Source: Puccinellia tenuiflora
Lineage: Eukaryota; Streptophyta; Magnoliopsida; Poales; Poaceae
Direction of reading: 5' to 3'
Length of the DNA stretch: 64,000 nt
Assembly: GCA_012064385.1 (NCBI GenBank)
Contig: QRDG01002534.1
Coordinates: forward strand, 579,001 to 643,000
Shown: positions 1 to 11,008 of the stretch, in pieces
How positions within the stretch are numbered: position 1 is the stretch's first letter
Layout: every line of letters begins with the position of its first letter
Notes under the pieces: model-generated
What the model was told of the DNA's origin: nothing
The model's input: the letters and a program-made list of their open reading frames with translations, nothing else
Databases searched by the model: none
Program-made: the position numbers and the translations under genes

Positions 1-261
1 ACCCATAACATCGACTACTCAGAATATTTTTCTTGAAAAAGGGGTAAGAGAGTAACTTTTTCATCCTGTTCTCGTCGAACCAACTCGTAGCCAAACCATC
101 TCTCATCTACACCAAAGGCACTCCCTCGAATCACCCTCGAGGAAATGAACCTTCTACCACACGTTGTAATTGCAACCTTTAGCTGCCAAGTTTTAATTAG
201 GTTAAAGTTGTTTATGATCCCGTAAATCCATTCCCGAGGCGTCCATAACCACTACTAGGGA

Positions 262-512
262 AAAGGCTACCCGTGGCGCACCAAATAAGGCTACCCGTGG
301 CGCAGGGGCCTGCGCCACGGATTGCCACGCCACGGGTAACCAAACTTACCCGTGGCGCAGGCACAGATGTGCGCCACGAGTATTTCCCATGGCGCACATG
401 TCTATCCTGCGCCACGGCTAAGGGAAAGTATCCGTGGCGCACCGCTTACTCATGCGCCACGGCTAGGGTGCACCACGGCTACCTTCTGTCATGCGCCACG
501 GCTAAGTTTTTC
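262..512. repeat. CACTA-1 left subterminal repeat array
   Basis: About a dozen direct and inverted copies of a 10-14 base motif, TACCCGTGGCGCA and its complement TGCGCCACGGCTA. In CACTA elements such arrays bind the element-encoded TNPA-type protein (family knowledge). The same motif forms the array at the right end. Confidence 0.9.
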
Positions 513-753
513 TGTATTTTTTATATACAGAAAATACGGTATTTATACAAACAGTTGTTAATAGAGATATATCACATTACAGGAAATTCATATTCCAATA
601 TTATATAGAGAGAAATATTTGATAAACCAGTACAAATACACAATTTCCAATCATAGTTCATCGATCATATTATTACACAAAGTTGATCACAATCACAGTT
701 CATCGATCATATTATTACATATCCAGTAGCTAATACATGAAGCTTAGCTAATT

Positions 754-1155
754 TCAACATGAACCTTCTGATTCATCGACCTGTACTGAGTCGACGGCGG
801 CGCTACGCATCCAAAGAGAAGGAACCCTCACAGGGTCATAGCTCACGTGAGCAGGAACCCTCTGAAGAAACGACCACCTACCGTCATACTGCCTAACAAG
901 CAGATACATGTATCGACGGACGTGATCGTCCTCCTCCCTAATACGGCGACGTACCTCCTCCTCGAGGGCCGGCTCCCTCTGCACCGAACGTGGCCCACGC
1001 GACTGCCACCACAGAAGATCAGGGTCGACGACGTCACCCGGATTCCTCACCAAGCTGCGCGTCCAGGAAGGTAGCACCTCCCAGTGCCAGCCCGGTGGAG
1101 CCCAGTCCCGCACATCGCCCCTCTGGTCCAACATGGACATCGTCACCGAGAACAC
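754..1155 (-). CDS. Hypothetical 133-residue frame inside CACTA-1
   Basis: An open frame of 133 codons begins MFSVTMSMLD and is rich in Arg, Glu, Trp and Val, with a charged stretch EEEVRRRIREEDDHVRRY near the middle that could form a helix. It lies just inside the left subterminal array. I do not recognise the product. It could be a remnant of a CACTA accessory gene, a captured host exon or chance. The frame is longer than expected by chance in sequence that is not extremely GC-rich, which is the only argument for coding. No splice sites were assigned. Confidence 0.35.
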   Translation of the reverse strand: MFSVTMSMLDQRGDVRDWAPPGWHWEVLPSWTRSLVRNPGDVVDPDLLWWQSRGPRSVQREPALEEEVRRRIREEDDHVRRYMYLLVRQYDGRWSFLQRVPAHVSYDPVRVPSLWMRSAAVDSVQVDESEGSC

Positions 1156-1403
1156 CTAAGTAAAAAATGCTTAAGTCAAAATTTTGTTACAAAAGTAATA
1201 TTAAAATTTACGAAATGCGAGAAGTTAACAATGGAAAGCCTCATATATCATTGCCGTGCAAAACAAGGCAAAAAGAGTGTGTACAAGACCATGTATTAAT
1301 ACAAACACTCCAATTGTATATACTACAAGGCATTGTAGACACTCTCCTTGCCTTTACCATGGCATAGTTTAAATCATCGGCTTTGTCAATTCATAGAGAA
1401 GAA

Positions 1404-1990
1404 ACAAAATGATTTGAGTTTATGCCTCATACTTAGATTGGACACACATTGATCAGGAACGGGGCAAGCGGACCAAGTAAGAGTATGCACAAGATGTTTA
1501 TTTGTGCATATCACAAGGTCCGCTAGCACCTCCCTGAATCACATAGTGTGACACAACATTTTAATCATCGGCATTCAGAAAGAGAGAAAAAACAAAATGA
1601 TTTCGGATTTGCGCCTCATACTTAGGTCGGACACACAAGTAGACCTGCAGGATCCTCGGCAATTCATTATTGTGTCACCCAAATCCAGTGGCTGGATTCA
1701 ACCTACCTGAGGGCTTGTGTTTCCAACAGCATCGTTGTATTGTCTTTATTCACCGACCTACAGGAGGTGGATCCAATGGCTGGCCGGTGAAGAAAGACAA
1801 CACAATAATGCCAGGGTCTGGATCCAACTTAGATTTTGCGCCTCATACTTAGGTCAGACACACAAGTAGACCTGCAGGATCTGGTGAGCCAAGTATGATG
1901 CACAAAACTTGGTACTTGTGCATATCACAAGGCTCACAAGACCTGCAGGCCTACAACCTATTGCCACAACATTTTAATCATCGGCTTTCG
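1404..1990 (+). repeat. Imperfect ~200-bp repeats in the interior of CACTA-1
   Basis: The phrase TTATGCCTCATACTTAG or TTGCGCCTCATACTTAG followed by GGACACACA occurs near 1418, 1610 and 1837. ACATTTTAATCATCGGC recurs near 1555 and 1970, and GTAGACCTGCAGGATC near 1640 and 1865. The segments share blocks in the same order, giving two to three diverged tandem units. No gene is seen here. Confidence 0.75.
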
Positions 1991-2327
1991 AAGAAAATAA
2001 GTTCGAAACAAGCACAGAATTCAGTCCGGTGGTTAGGAAAGAAAATAGCATATATAATGTAAGAGAATACTAGCAAGTAGCAGCCACGGACCATATACAT
2101 CTAGTGTACCTACTCAACCAGAGCAATTAGCTAAAGCCATAACCATTACGGCCATTCAAGCCAGCAGCTCACCTAATAAGCCTAACTAGTGTTATTGACC
2201 GGAACACTAAAACACTAGAACCAAATCCTGACCCTAGCTATCAAAACCCTAACACTAGAACACGCTGGCCATAACTCGGAGCAGAGGAGCTGGAGCTCAC
2301 CTAGACAGGTTGTAGCCGATGCCGATC

Positions 2328-3137
2328 TCATTGCACGGAGAGGTGGCGAGACCTAGACCATGTTGTGCAAAAGCTACACATGCACACTCCAGAGATATCT
2401 CTGACAAAGCAAATAATGTAGCTTACATGTAAGAAGAAGAAGAAGTCGAGGATTAGGCCAGAAGATTCGGCCTCGACAGCAAGCTCTTTCACCATCACCT
2501 CCGCATCGCACAAGTCCTTGTGCACCTCCGCATTCAGCACGAGGTGGGAGAAATGCTAGTCCAAAACCAGCCCCATCCCCCTGGTCACCGCACCGAGCGA
2601 CGGCACGCTCTCGCACGGCTCCAACCCTGGAACTCCCACTGCTTCCGGGCAAGGACGCGCCTCCGAGAACCTCCAGTACTTGCTGATCCACTTGACGAGG
2701 TACCTCATCAGGCCGTCCACCTCCCCGCCGTCCAGCTCAGACACGGCCGCGGCCAGGACAAGGGAGTCGATGCAGTCCACGATGCTCGACGGCGTTCTCC
2801 TTCTTCCCTGCGTCCCTTGGCGTTGTAGGCAGCGTCGGAGGCCGGGAAGAGGAAGCAGCGGAGCGCGGCGAGGAGCGGAGGTCGGCGGCCTGGCGGAGGA
2901 CGGCGCAGACGAGGTCGGGGCGGCCGGCGTCGGCAAGGGAGGAGAGGAGGTCCGGCTGCGGGTGCGCGCGGGATGCCGCGGGAGTCCGCGAGGGAGAGCA
3001 CGACCTCGTGCTCCGCGAGGCGGCCGGGACGGAGTGGACCGCGAGGGGAGGTATAGGGGGCGGCGGTGCGGACCGCAAGGGGGAGCTTGGGGGAGGGGAG
3101 AGGGAGGTAGAGGGAGTTGGAGAGGGCCGTCAATCTA
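2328..3137 (-). pseudogene. Probable captured host gene fragment (5' part) in CACTA-1
   Basis: On the minus strand one frame runs from about 2936 to 2328: a GC-rich Arg/Pro/Ala-rich start, then a composition typical of a real protein, including IVDCIDSLVLAAAVSELDG and LMRYLVKWISKYWRF, an acidic/Cys stretch and AEVHKDLCDAEVMVKEL. A TAG at 2556-2558 interrupts it. Upstream GC-rich sequence in other frames suggests a former 5' exon with frameshifts. I do not recognise the family. Capture of host exons by CACTA elements is well known; that this is such a case is inferred from the protein-like composition and the stop. Confidence 0.5.
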
Positions 3138-3465
3138 GGGTTAGGGGCGGGGGAGAAGGAGGGCAGAGAGGAGGCGGAGGAGGGTCAGGGGATAGGGGGA
3201 GGTGGCTTACCAGTGCCGCGAGCCGTCGCCGTGGAGCAGCGGATCGAGCGCCGTCGCCGTGGGGTCCTCCTGCTCCTGCGGGATTCCTGGTGGCGGAGGC
3301 GGAGGCGGCCGGGGAGGAGGCGGAGGCGGCACGGGGAGGAGGCGGAGGCGGCGCAGGGAGGAGGCGGAGGCGGCGCGAGAAGGAGATCGGGGCCGGATCG
3401 AGAGCGGTGCCACACTGGGGATCGATGCGCTCTTATTTCCACTATGTGTGGGCCGGCCGGGTGCT

Positions 3466-3716
3466 ACACTTACCCGTGGCGCAGGGTATTACTATGCGCC
3501 ACGGCTAAGAGGCTACCCGTGGCGCACATGTTTGTGCCGCGCCACGCCTGAGTGCGCACAGGCCGCGCCGGCCAGGGCCCATCTTAGCCGTGGCGCACAT
3601 CTCAGAAACCTGCGCCACGGATAAGTTTGTGTTAGTGGCGCAGCACCAAGAGGTGCGCCACGCATAATTAGCCATGGCGCACAATGCTTACAGTGCGCCA
3701 CGGATATGTGGCTTAC
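3466..3716. repeat. CACTA-1 right subterminal repeat array
   Basis: Same motif set as at the left end: TACCCGTGGCGCA near 3472 and 3513, TGCGCCACGGCTAA near 3496, and further copies to 3706. The array extends to the terminal inverted repeat. Confidence 0.9.
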
Positions 3717-6702
3717 CTATAAGCCTTTTCCTAGTAGTGAACCGTGGACACGGCTTTTCGAAAAGATTAACCCTGTAGGGGTGTACTAAGTTACCCATTG
3801 GTACCGTCCGGCTCACCTGATTGGCCCTCTTCCGGGGAAGGCCGGCGAGTGGGCGCGGTTAAACCTTTACCTCGTGTGAGACTATCCAAGAGTCATCTGT
3901 GGTGACAGGGCAAGTTTACCCAGCCTATTTCAGCCCCTGCCCCCATCGCCATGTCCTAAACACAAATCCTCCGCAACATTTTCTTTTCCACTCACACGCA
4001 AATGGAAAATCGAACTAGAGGACCCTTGGATACGCCCGCACAAGTTATTCAGTTAGTAAGGAGCCCATACCCCCACCAATGGCAGCACGCTCAAACCTTG
4101 AGTCCGAAGACAGGAACTCGCACCTAGGGGCAAGAGTGAGGCAAAACACCATCCCCGATGGCAACTCACCCAAGCCTTTTAAGCAAATTAATTAAGTACC
4201 AACAACAACCACCATGTCCGAACATTCCATCATCATTCATCAATATGGAATTTAATCAACGGACATAAATAGATAAATGACTAAGCATGGCTAAGCATAG
4301 CTAAGCATATAACAACAAATATATTTTGTATCCGGCCAACACATCATACCTATGGTTCATAGGAGGGGAAACATGTATTTGTTCGGGGAAAAACATGCAT
4401 TCATAGGATACTCTAGATCTTGATCAAAAGTGGCATTGGAATCACATGCAATATTATGGTGGATAAAATAAGTTTATAAAACAATAGGATTCTAGATGCC
4501 CAGAAGGTTAGGTTATCTCTTGCCTTGCTGCCGGGGCGTGTAGTACGGCTCGTCGGGGTAGGTAGAGAGACCCTCGACTCCGGAATCTATCGATACCCAC
4601 ATAATAGAAAAGAACAAATAAATCACCCGAAGAAAAGGTGCAATGCACAATCACATGATGACATGACCAGATTATGCAAAGCTATCATCATATGATTTAT
4701 CTAACAATATTAAATGGAGTGCCAAATAATTAGTGCAATTATTTGGAACCAACCCCATATTTAACTTAGTGTCCACATTGCTTATAATTTATTACAATAC
4801 TAAGAAGTGGACCAAATATGCATGAACATGACATGATTAAATAGGTTTTGTTCTTCTGATCATTTTGGTACCTCGTTTGTGAAATTCCAATTATCGAAGA
4901 TTAAATAGTGAATGAAATAATTATTTAAATTTAATTCTTTTAATCAAATTAATAATAACTTCAAAGGAAAATTTGTGATCAAGGTATGATATTAGCATGG
5001 TTTGATAGCATTTGACATGTTGATCACTTTGATATTTTATTCACAAATTTTGGTTAATTATTTAATAAGTTATGATTTTTCCCAATTTGGTATTATTTAT
5101 GCCATTTTAGGAATTTTTAGATAAACAACAAGAAATATAATTTCAAAAGAATGTTATAATGATTCCATCTTGTAGAATTTATTTTCTGAACAATTTGATA
5201 TTTGATTTGTCAAATTTGAATCATTATTTAAAAAGATGTTAATTGTTTTAACACAATTTATTCTTTAAAAAGGAAACTTAAATTTGCAGACAGGCCGGCC
5301 TTGTGCCGGCCAGGCCGGGCTGCAGGACGGGAATGGTCCCAAAGCAACCGGCCTAGTGGCCGGTCCAGGCTGGGGTGCGAGGCTGGGAGTGTGGCCGAAG
5401 CTGCCGGCCCACAGCCGGCCCAGGCCGAGCGCAAGGCCGGGCTGGCACCCGAACCAGCCGGCCTCACGGCCGGTCAGGCCGGTGCCCAGGCCGAGGCATG
5501 GTGACGTGAGGGACGGCGGCGACGATGCGATGTCCGGCGGCGAGGAGAGGGAGAGGGGGAGGAGGTCCAAACGGGGGAGTAGCTCACCAGGAGCACGTAG
5601 GCGTGGCCGGTGAGGGTCGGGGTCGACCACGGCGGCCGGAATCGTCGAGGTCGAGCGTGGCGAGCGGCGGACGGTCGTCGGGAAGACGAGCTCGATTAGC
5701 TCGGTTCCGCGCCTCCCAGCATGCGCGCGACGGTGGTGGAGGTAGAGGGCGACGCGGTGATTCTTCTCCACTGCTTCGATTCACTCGGGAAAGCCTACAA
5801 CGGCGGTGAGGCTCGGAGTGGACAGCGGCGGGGCGGCGTCGGTCAGGAGCTAGCTGAGCGTTGAGCTCGATCCGGGAAAAAGGGGGAAAGGGACAGGGAG
5901 AGAGAGGGGAAGCAGGTGAGCGGCATGGGGGCTCTCCTTATCGTCCAGGGGCCACGGCGGCATGGAGCAGCTCGGCCGGCAACGCGGCATGGCGCCAGGG
6001 AGCCCTGGCGCCACAGTGAGAGAGGGAGAAGAAGTTTTTGCGAAGAACCCCCTATCTCAAATTTCTTTATTTACAAACTGGTCCAAGAGCAGTTTAGTGG
6101 AATTAATTGAGGCCCTAAACCATTTTTATAAAATCTACAAAAATTCATAAAGCCTTCCCTTGATAGGTAGAAGCTTCACAAAAAGTTTGGCTTCAAAATA
6201 AAATGTTTAAATTCATATTTATTCATATTGTTGCAATATGGTTATTTTTGACAAATTGCAAAAATGCATTTATTTGAAGCACTTAGTTATTTCCAAAAAT
6301 AATGAAATTAATCATGGAGGCTCCTAGTATGAAAATGAAGCTCCCCGTGATTTTAGTTTGAATTTTTGGAAAGGTTTAGCTTGATTTCAAAATAGGATTT
6401 GAATTGAACCAATTTTGGATTCTCAAATTTATTTCTCATTGGGCAATATTTGGATTTTGAGAAATGGTTATAAAAGGTAAACTTGGAACTTCCTAAACCA
6501 TTTGGAAGTACAAGAATGATTTGGTTTGCTAAGTTGAGCAATTGCATTGGTTGGGATGTTTGGGAAGTTTGCTTCCCCATTTTAATTGCATGCATAGATT
6601 GATAGTTAGAATAGCAATTTCATATGGATGCCATGATGCAAACAATGATGCAAAAGTGGAATTTTTTTTGGTATTTTCCATTACATAGCTAGGGCTGTTA
6701 CA

Positions 6703-6716
6703 ATTCTACCCCCTTA
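6703..6716 (-). other. Polypurine tract of element A
   Basis: Read on the minus strand the sequence is AAGGGGGTAGAATTG directly before the LTR start TGTAACAGCC. This is the expected place for plus-strand DNA priming in a gypsy element and fixes the LTR boundary at 6702. Confidence 0.9.
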
Positions 6717-6737
6717 CAGGAATCTCGTCCCGAGATT

Positions 6738-8453
6738 CTAGGCTTGAGTGAAGAAGGTGGGGTATTCCCGACGAAGGCTAGTTTCTCGCTCCCATTGGAT
6801 TTTGAGGAACTTGATGGTCTTGTTGCGGGTTTTCTTTTCCGCTTCATCCAAGATGCTGATAGGATGCTCGCGATAGGTCAAATCCTCCTGGATGTCCAAC
6901 ACCTCATGATCAACCCCACGGATTGGATCCTTGAAGCAACGACGGAGTTGGGAGACATGGAACACATCGTGCACATCCGGGAAGTTGGAGGGAAACTCAA
7001 GCTGATAGGAGAGATCTCCTCGCTTGGCTAGGATGGTGAAAGGGCCAACATAGCGAGGTGCCAATTTTCCCTTGATTCCGAAGCGACGAACGCCTCGGAG
7101 TGGAGAGACTCGAAGATAGGCTTTGTCACCAATTTCATAGTGGACCTCTTGATGGTGCTTGTCATAGTAGCTTTTCTGCCGGGATTGAGCAGCCTTGAGA
7201 TTATCCCGAATGATAAGGACTTTCTCCTCGGCCTCATTGATCACATCAGGACCGAAGAGTGGCCTCTCTCCGGTTTCAGACCAATTTAGAGGAGTTCGAC
7301 ATTTTCTTCCATAGAGCACCTCAAAGGGAGCCATTTGCAAACTGGCTTGGTAGCTGGTGTTGTAGGAGAACTCGGCGAGAGGGAGGTATTTTTCCAAACC
7401 CTTGCCGAAGGAGATAACACAAGCCCGAAGCATATCCTCAAGAACTTGGTTCACCCTCTCAGTTTGACCGTCAGTTTGAGGATGATAGGCTGTGCTGAAG
7501 TTGAGGCGGGTTCCCATAGCATTTTGGAAAGCCTGCCAGAATCTGAATACGAATAGGCTCCCACGGTCTGAGATGATCCTCAGTGGAACACCGTGGAGAG
7601 GAACAATGCAGGCAACATATAACTCAGCCAATTTCTTTGCATTTATGTCCTCGCGGACGGGAAGAAAATGGGCTACCTTGGATAGGCGGTCGATAACGAC
7701 CCAGATGGCATTATTGCCCTTTTGTGACCTTGGAAAACCGGTGATGAAATCCATGCCTACTTCATCCCACTTCCACTCGGGAATGGCTATGGGGCGAAGG
7801 GTACCAGCTGGCCTTTGATGTTCAGCTTTCACCCGACGACAGACGTCGCATTCAGCAACATACTCGGCGATCTCGCGCTTCATGCAAGACCACCAGAATT
7901 GACGGCGAAGATCTTGGTACATTTTGGTGCTACCCGGATGAATAGAGAGGGGTGACCCATGAGCTTCTGAGAGGATTAACTCTTTTGTATTCCAACTCTT
8001 GGGCGCCACTAGACGGTCACCGAAATAGACAATACCATTGTCATCAACCGAGAAACAATTGGCCTTCCCATTAGCTATCTTCTCTTTGATCTCGAGGATT
8101 TCAGCATCATTTTGCTGGGCGGCCTTGATATCATCCTCGAGAGTGGATTTGATCTCGAGGTTAGCTAGATATCCGGAGGGAACAATCTCTAGATTTAACC
8201 GAGAAAATTCCTTGTGGAGAGCCGGTTGTGCCTTTTTAACCATCACGGTGTTGCAATAGGCCTTGCGACTCAAAGCATCGGCCACGACATTGGCCTTGCC
8301 GGGCTGATAGTTGAGGGTCACATCATAGTCTTTTATTAATTCCAACCATCTTCTCTGCCTCAAGTTCAGATCTGGCTGGGTGAAGAGATACTTCAGACTT
8401 TGATGATCAGAATAGATCTCGCAACGGTTGTCCAACAGGTAGGGCCTCCATTA
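6738..8453 (-). pseudogene. Element A pol, distal part: RNase H end, integrase, chromodomain-like tail
   Basis: The 565-codon frame continues in phase from the RT/RNase H frame but is separated from it by a TAA at 8451-8453. In order it holds: the end of RNase H (SDHQSLKYLF), the HHCC zinc domain of integrase (ending CDVCRRVKAEHQRP), the integrase core with the acidic triad visible in GMDFITG, IISDRGS and QTERVNQ, the GPF-type C-terminal region (RYVGPFTIL), and a tail that begins like a chromodomain (HPISILDEAEKKTRNK). The tail looks shortened: only about ten residues separate KIQWERE from the final EYPTFF, where a chromodomain normally has a longer acidic/Trp segment (inferred in-frame deletion). 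Integrase itself appears intact. Confidence 0.93.
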
Positions 8454-9959
8454 TTTCAGAGCATGTACCACAGCAGCAAGTTCTAGATTATGAGTTGGAT
8501 AATTTTGCTCATGTGGTTTGAGTTGACGGGAAGCATAAGCGACAACATGGCCTTCTTGCATCAAAACACAGCCCAAGGCTTGGAGTGATGCATCACAATA
8601 GACGACAAAGTCCTTGTCGGTGTCAGGAAGGACAAGCACCGGTGTGGTAGTGAGCTTGACCTTGAGAGTTTGGAAGCTCTCTTCAGCTTTGTCTGACCAC
8701 ACAAATTGTTTGTTTTTCTTGAGGAGGTCAGTCAGTGCCTTGGCTATCTTGGAAAAGACCTCGATGAATCGGCGGTAATAACCCTCCAACCCAAGAAAGC
8801 TACGGATATCTTTGACGAACTTGGGGGTAGGCCAATCCAGGATTGCCTGAATCTTGTCAGGTATCACCGCTACTCCAGCAGCTAACACCACATGACCGAG
8901 AAAAATGAGCTCCTTCAGCAAAAACTCACACTTGGAGAACTTGGCATAGAGGCGGTGATCACGAAGCTTGGTTAGAACTAGCCGAAGATGATCAACATGT
9001 TCTTCTTCGGTTTTGGAGTAGACAAGGATGTCATCGATGTAAATTATGAAAAACTTATCGAGGTACTCGTGGAAGATGGAGTTCATCAGCCTCATGAATG
9101 TAGCTGGAGCATTTGTGAGGCCGAAGGACATGACGGTGTACTCATATAACCCATAACGGGTAGTGAAAGCCGTCTTTGGAATATCCTCTTTTCGGATTTT
9201 GATCTGATGGTAGCCTAACCTCAGATTCATCTTGGAGAATACCGTTGCACCAGCTAGTTGATCGAATAGGTCAGTTATTCGAGGAATGGGATACTTGTTC
9301 TTGATGGTCACCGCATTCAGAGGGCGGTAATCAACAACCAGCCGAGGAACATTGGTATCCCTCTTCTTGACAAAGATGACCGGGCAGCCCCAAGGTGAGC
9401 TACTCGGCCGGATGAATTCCTTTTCTAGCAGCTCATCAAGTTGCTTCTTTAGTTCAGTTAGCTCTTCCGCTGGCATGCGGTAGGGCCTTTTGGGAATTGG
9501 GGCGGTTCCCGGAACCAACTCAATCACAAACTCCACGCTGCGATCAGGTGGCATGCCAGGCAATTCCTCCAGAAAAACATCGGGGAAATCACATACCACT
9601 GCTACTTCATGCATCTCAGGTGGGGTAGTTCCTTCCATGAAACAGAGGCTGATCTCCGGAGAGTGTGGAGTGGCTGCGGATAGAGTGGCAGAAGTTGGGG
9701 ACCAGTAACGCACTAGTCCGTAGACCTGGTGGATCACTGTGAAAGTCTTGGCAGCACAATCCAGGTTGGCCTGATATTTGACTAGCCAATCCATACCCAG
9801 AATAACATCGATCCCATCTGACTTCAGGGCTATCAATGAGAACGGAAAGGGTATTGACCCTACGGAAATCTGAACCTCAGGAGCTATCCAATTTGTGTGC
9901 CAACTAGAGCCTGGGGTCTTGATCACCAGCGGGGAGTCTATATTGCAAATGGTATTTGA
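8451..9959 (-). pseudogene. Element A pol, proximal part: protease end, reverse transcriptase, RNase H
   Basis: About 490 codons. Visible in order: end of the retroviral-type protease (VILGMDWL), RT fingers (YRMPAEELTELKKQLDELL), RT palm motifs, the RT active site YIDDILVYS (Asp pair at 9030-9035), thumb, and RNase H with its first Asp in VVYCDASLQ. Three faults are seen. The frame does not join gag: gag stops at 9938-9940 and this frame lies one phase off, implying an indel near 9950-9990 in the protease. The first RT catalytic Asp is replaced by Asn (codon 9225-9227, in KMNLRLGYHQ). A TAA follows HALK at the end. The RT was therefore probably inactive even before the element was broken up. 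Confidence 0.93.
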
Positions 9960-11008
9960 TGGTTGTGTGCATATGATATGGATATGAATGAATGCGATGC
10001 TCCAGAATCAAATAAGACTGAAGCTGGATATGCATTGATTCGAAGCGTACCCATAAGAACTCCGGGGTCCTCCTCAACTCCTTCAGCCGAGACGTAGTTC
10101 AGGCGGCCACGGCTGACGGTCATGGCCTTGGCGCCTGGTGTAGAGGGAGCCGGTGCAGGTGCTGCAGTAACCGATGCCTTCTGGGGACACTCCCTGGAGT
10201 AGTGCCCCGGCTGGCCATAGGCGAAGCAAGTGAGCCTCGGCGGTGGTGGAGGCAGCTGAGGGCGGAAGCCACTCCCAGCTGCACCCAAGGTCGAAGTAGC
10301 TGGGCGAGGCGGAGGTGGCCTGTACCCTGAAGGCCTTGGCACGAAGGGTGCACGAGGTACATCGCTGAAGGGCACAAAGACCCTGCGCTTATTGCCCTCA
10401 GAGGAAGAGGAGCTCTGGTTGTCAGTGGGAGCTGGCCTCTTGGAAGCCTCCAGCTCCTTCCTACCCTGCTCCATAGTGAGAGCCTTGTTGTAGAGCTCCT
10501 GGTAGGACTGGAACTTGAAGGGTAGGAGCTCGTATCGGAGACGAGGGGCGAGCCCCTTGCGGAAGAGGTATTGCTTGTCCTCATCATTTGTCACGTCCCG
10601 TGGGGCGTAATGCGAGAGGTGGTTAAACTCCCACCCATAGGCTTGGACGTCCATGCGTCCCTGGGTTAGATCCAGGAACTCCCTCCTCTTGAGGTTCATG
10701 ATGGGCTTGGGGATGTACGCCGCACGGAAGGCGGTGCGGAACTCCGCCCAGGTGAAGACATGGCCAGTGTCGAACATCGACACGTGGCTCTCCCACCAGG
10801 AGCCGGCGGATCCATTCAACAGGTAGGTGGCGAAGTTGACTTGTTCCGCCACCGGAACGTGCAGAGCGGCAAACTTGCGCTCGAGAGCCCGGAGCCAATC
10901 ATCCGCATCAAGCGGCTCCTTAGCTTCAGTGAAGGTGGGAGGTTGGGAGCGCAAGAACTCCGTGAGAGTGTTGCAGTCCGTGTTCCTCCTAACCCCTTGT
11001 TGCACCAG
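9938..11008 (-). pseudogene. Element A gag, 3' part, with zinc knuckle and protease start
   Basis: The frame continues in phase from the 5' part of gag at 19165-19046 once element C and one ACCAG copy are removed. Contents: retrotransposon Gag domain (DDWLRALERKF, SWWESHV, WAEFRTAFRAAYIP), a Pro/Ser-rich linker, a zinc knuckle, and the protease active site LFDSGASHSF. The knuckle reads CFAYGQPGHYSREC, so the second Cys of the CX2CX4HX4C pattern is a Tyr (codon 10217-10219). The frame ends at TAG 9938-9940 shortly after the protease active site. Gag would form the virus-like particle. Confidence 0.92.

Larger units (their letters stand above)
250..3739. mobile_element. CACTA-1: non-autonomous CACTA (En/Spm) DNA transposon
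   Basis: Termini are CACTACTAGGGAAAAGGCT at 250 and its near-perfect inverse ending CCTTTTCCTAGTAGTG at 3739. The 3-bp target duplication is AAC at 247-249 and 3740-3742. The uninterrupted site is visible in the other LTR of element A at 20451-20458 (CATAACCG), with a single AAC. No TNP2-type transposase is present in this 3.5-kb element, so it needs help from another copy. It carries subterminal repeats at both ends and fragments that look like captured coding sequence. Confidence 0.95.
1..6702 (-). repeat. 3' LTR of element A (partial, contains a CACTA insertion)
   Basis: Bases 1-249 align with 20210-20456 and bases 3743-6702 with 20457-21290 plus 31750-33881, the other LTR. The outer end lies beyond base 1. 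The LTR ends at 6702 in TGTTACA, next to the purine tract. A GC-rich block at about 5285-6060, full of GCCGGCC-type repeats, is embedded in AT-rich sequence; open frames there are compositional and are not called as genes. Confidence 0.92.
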
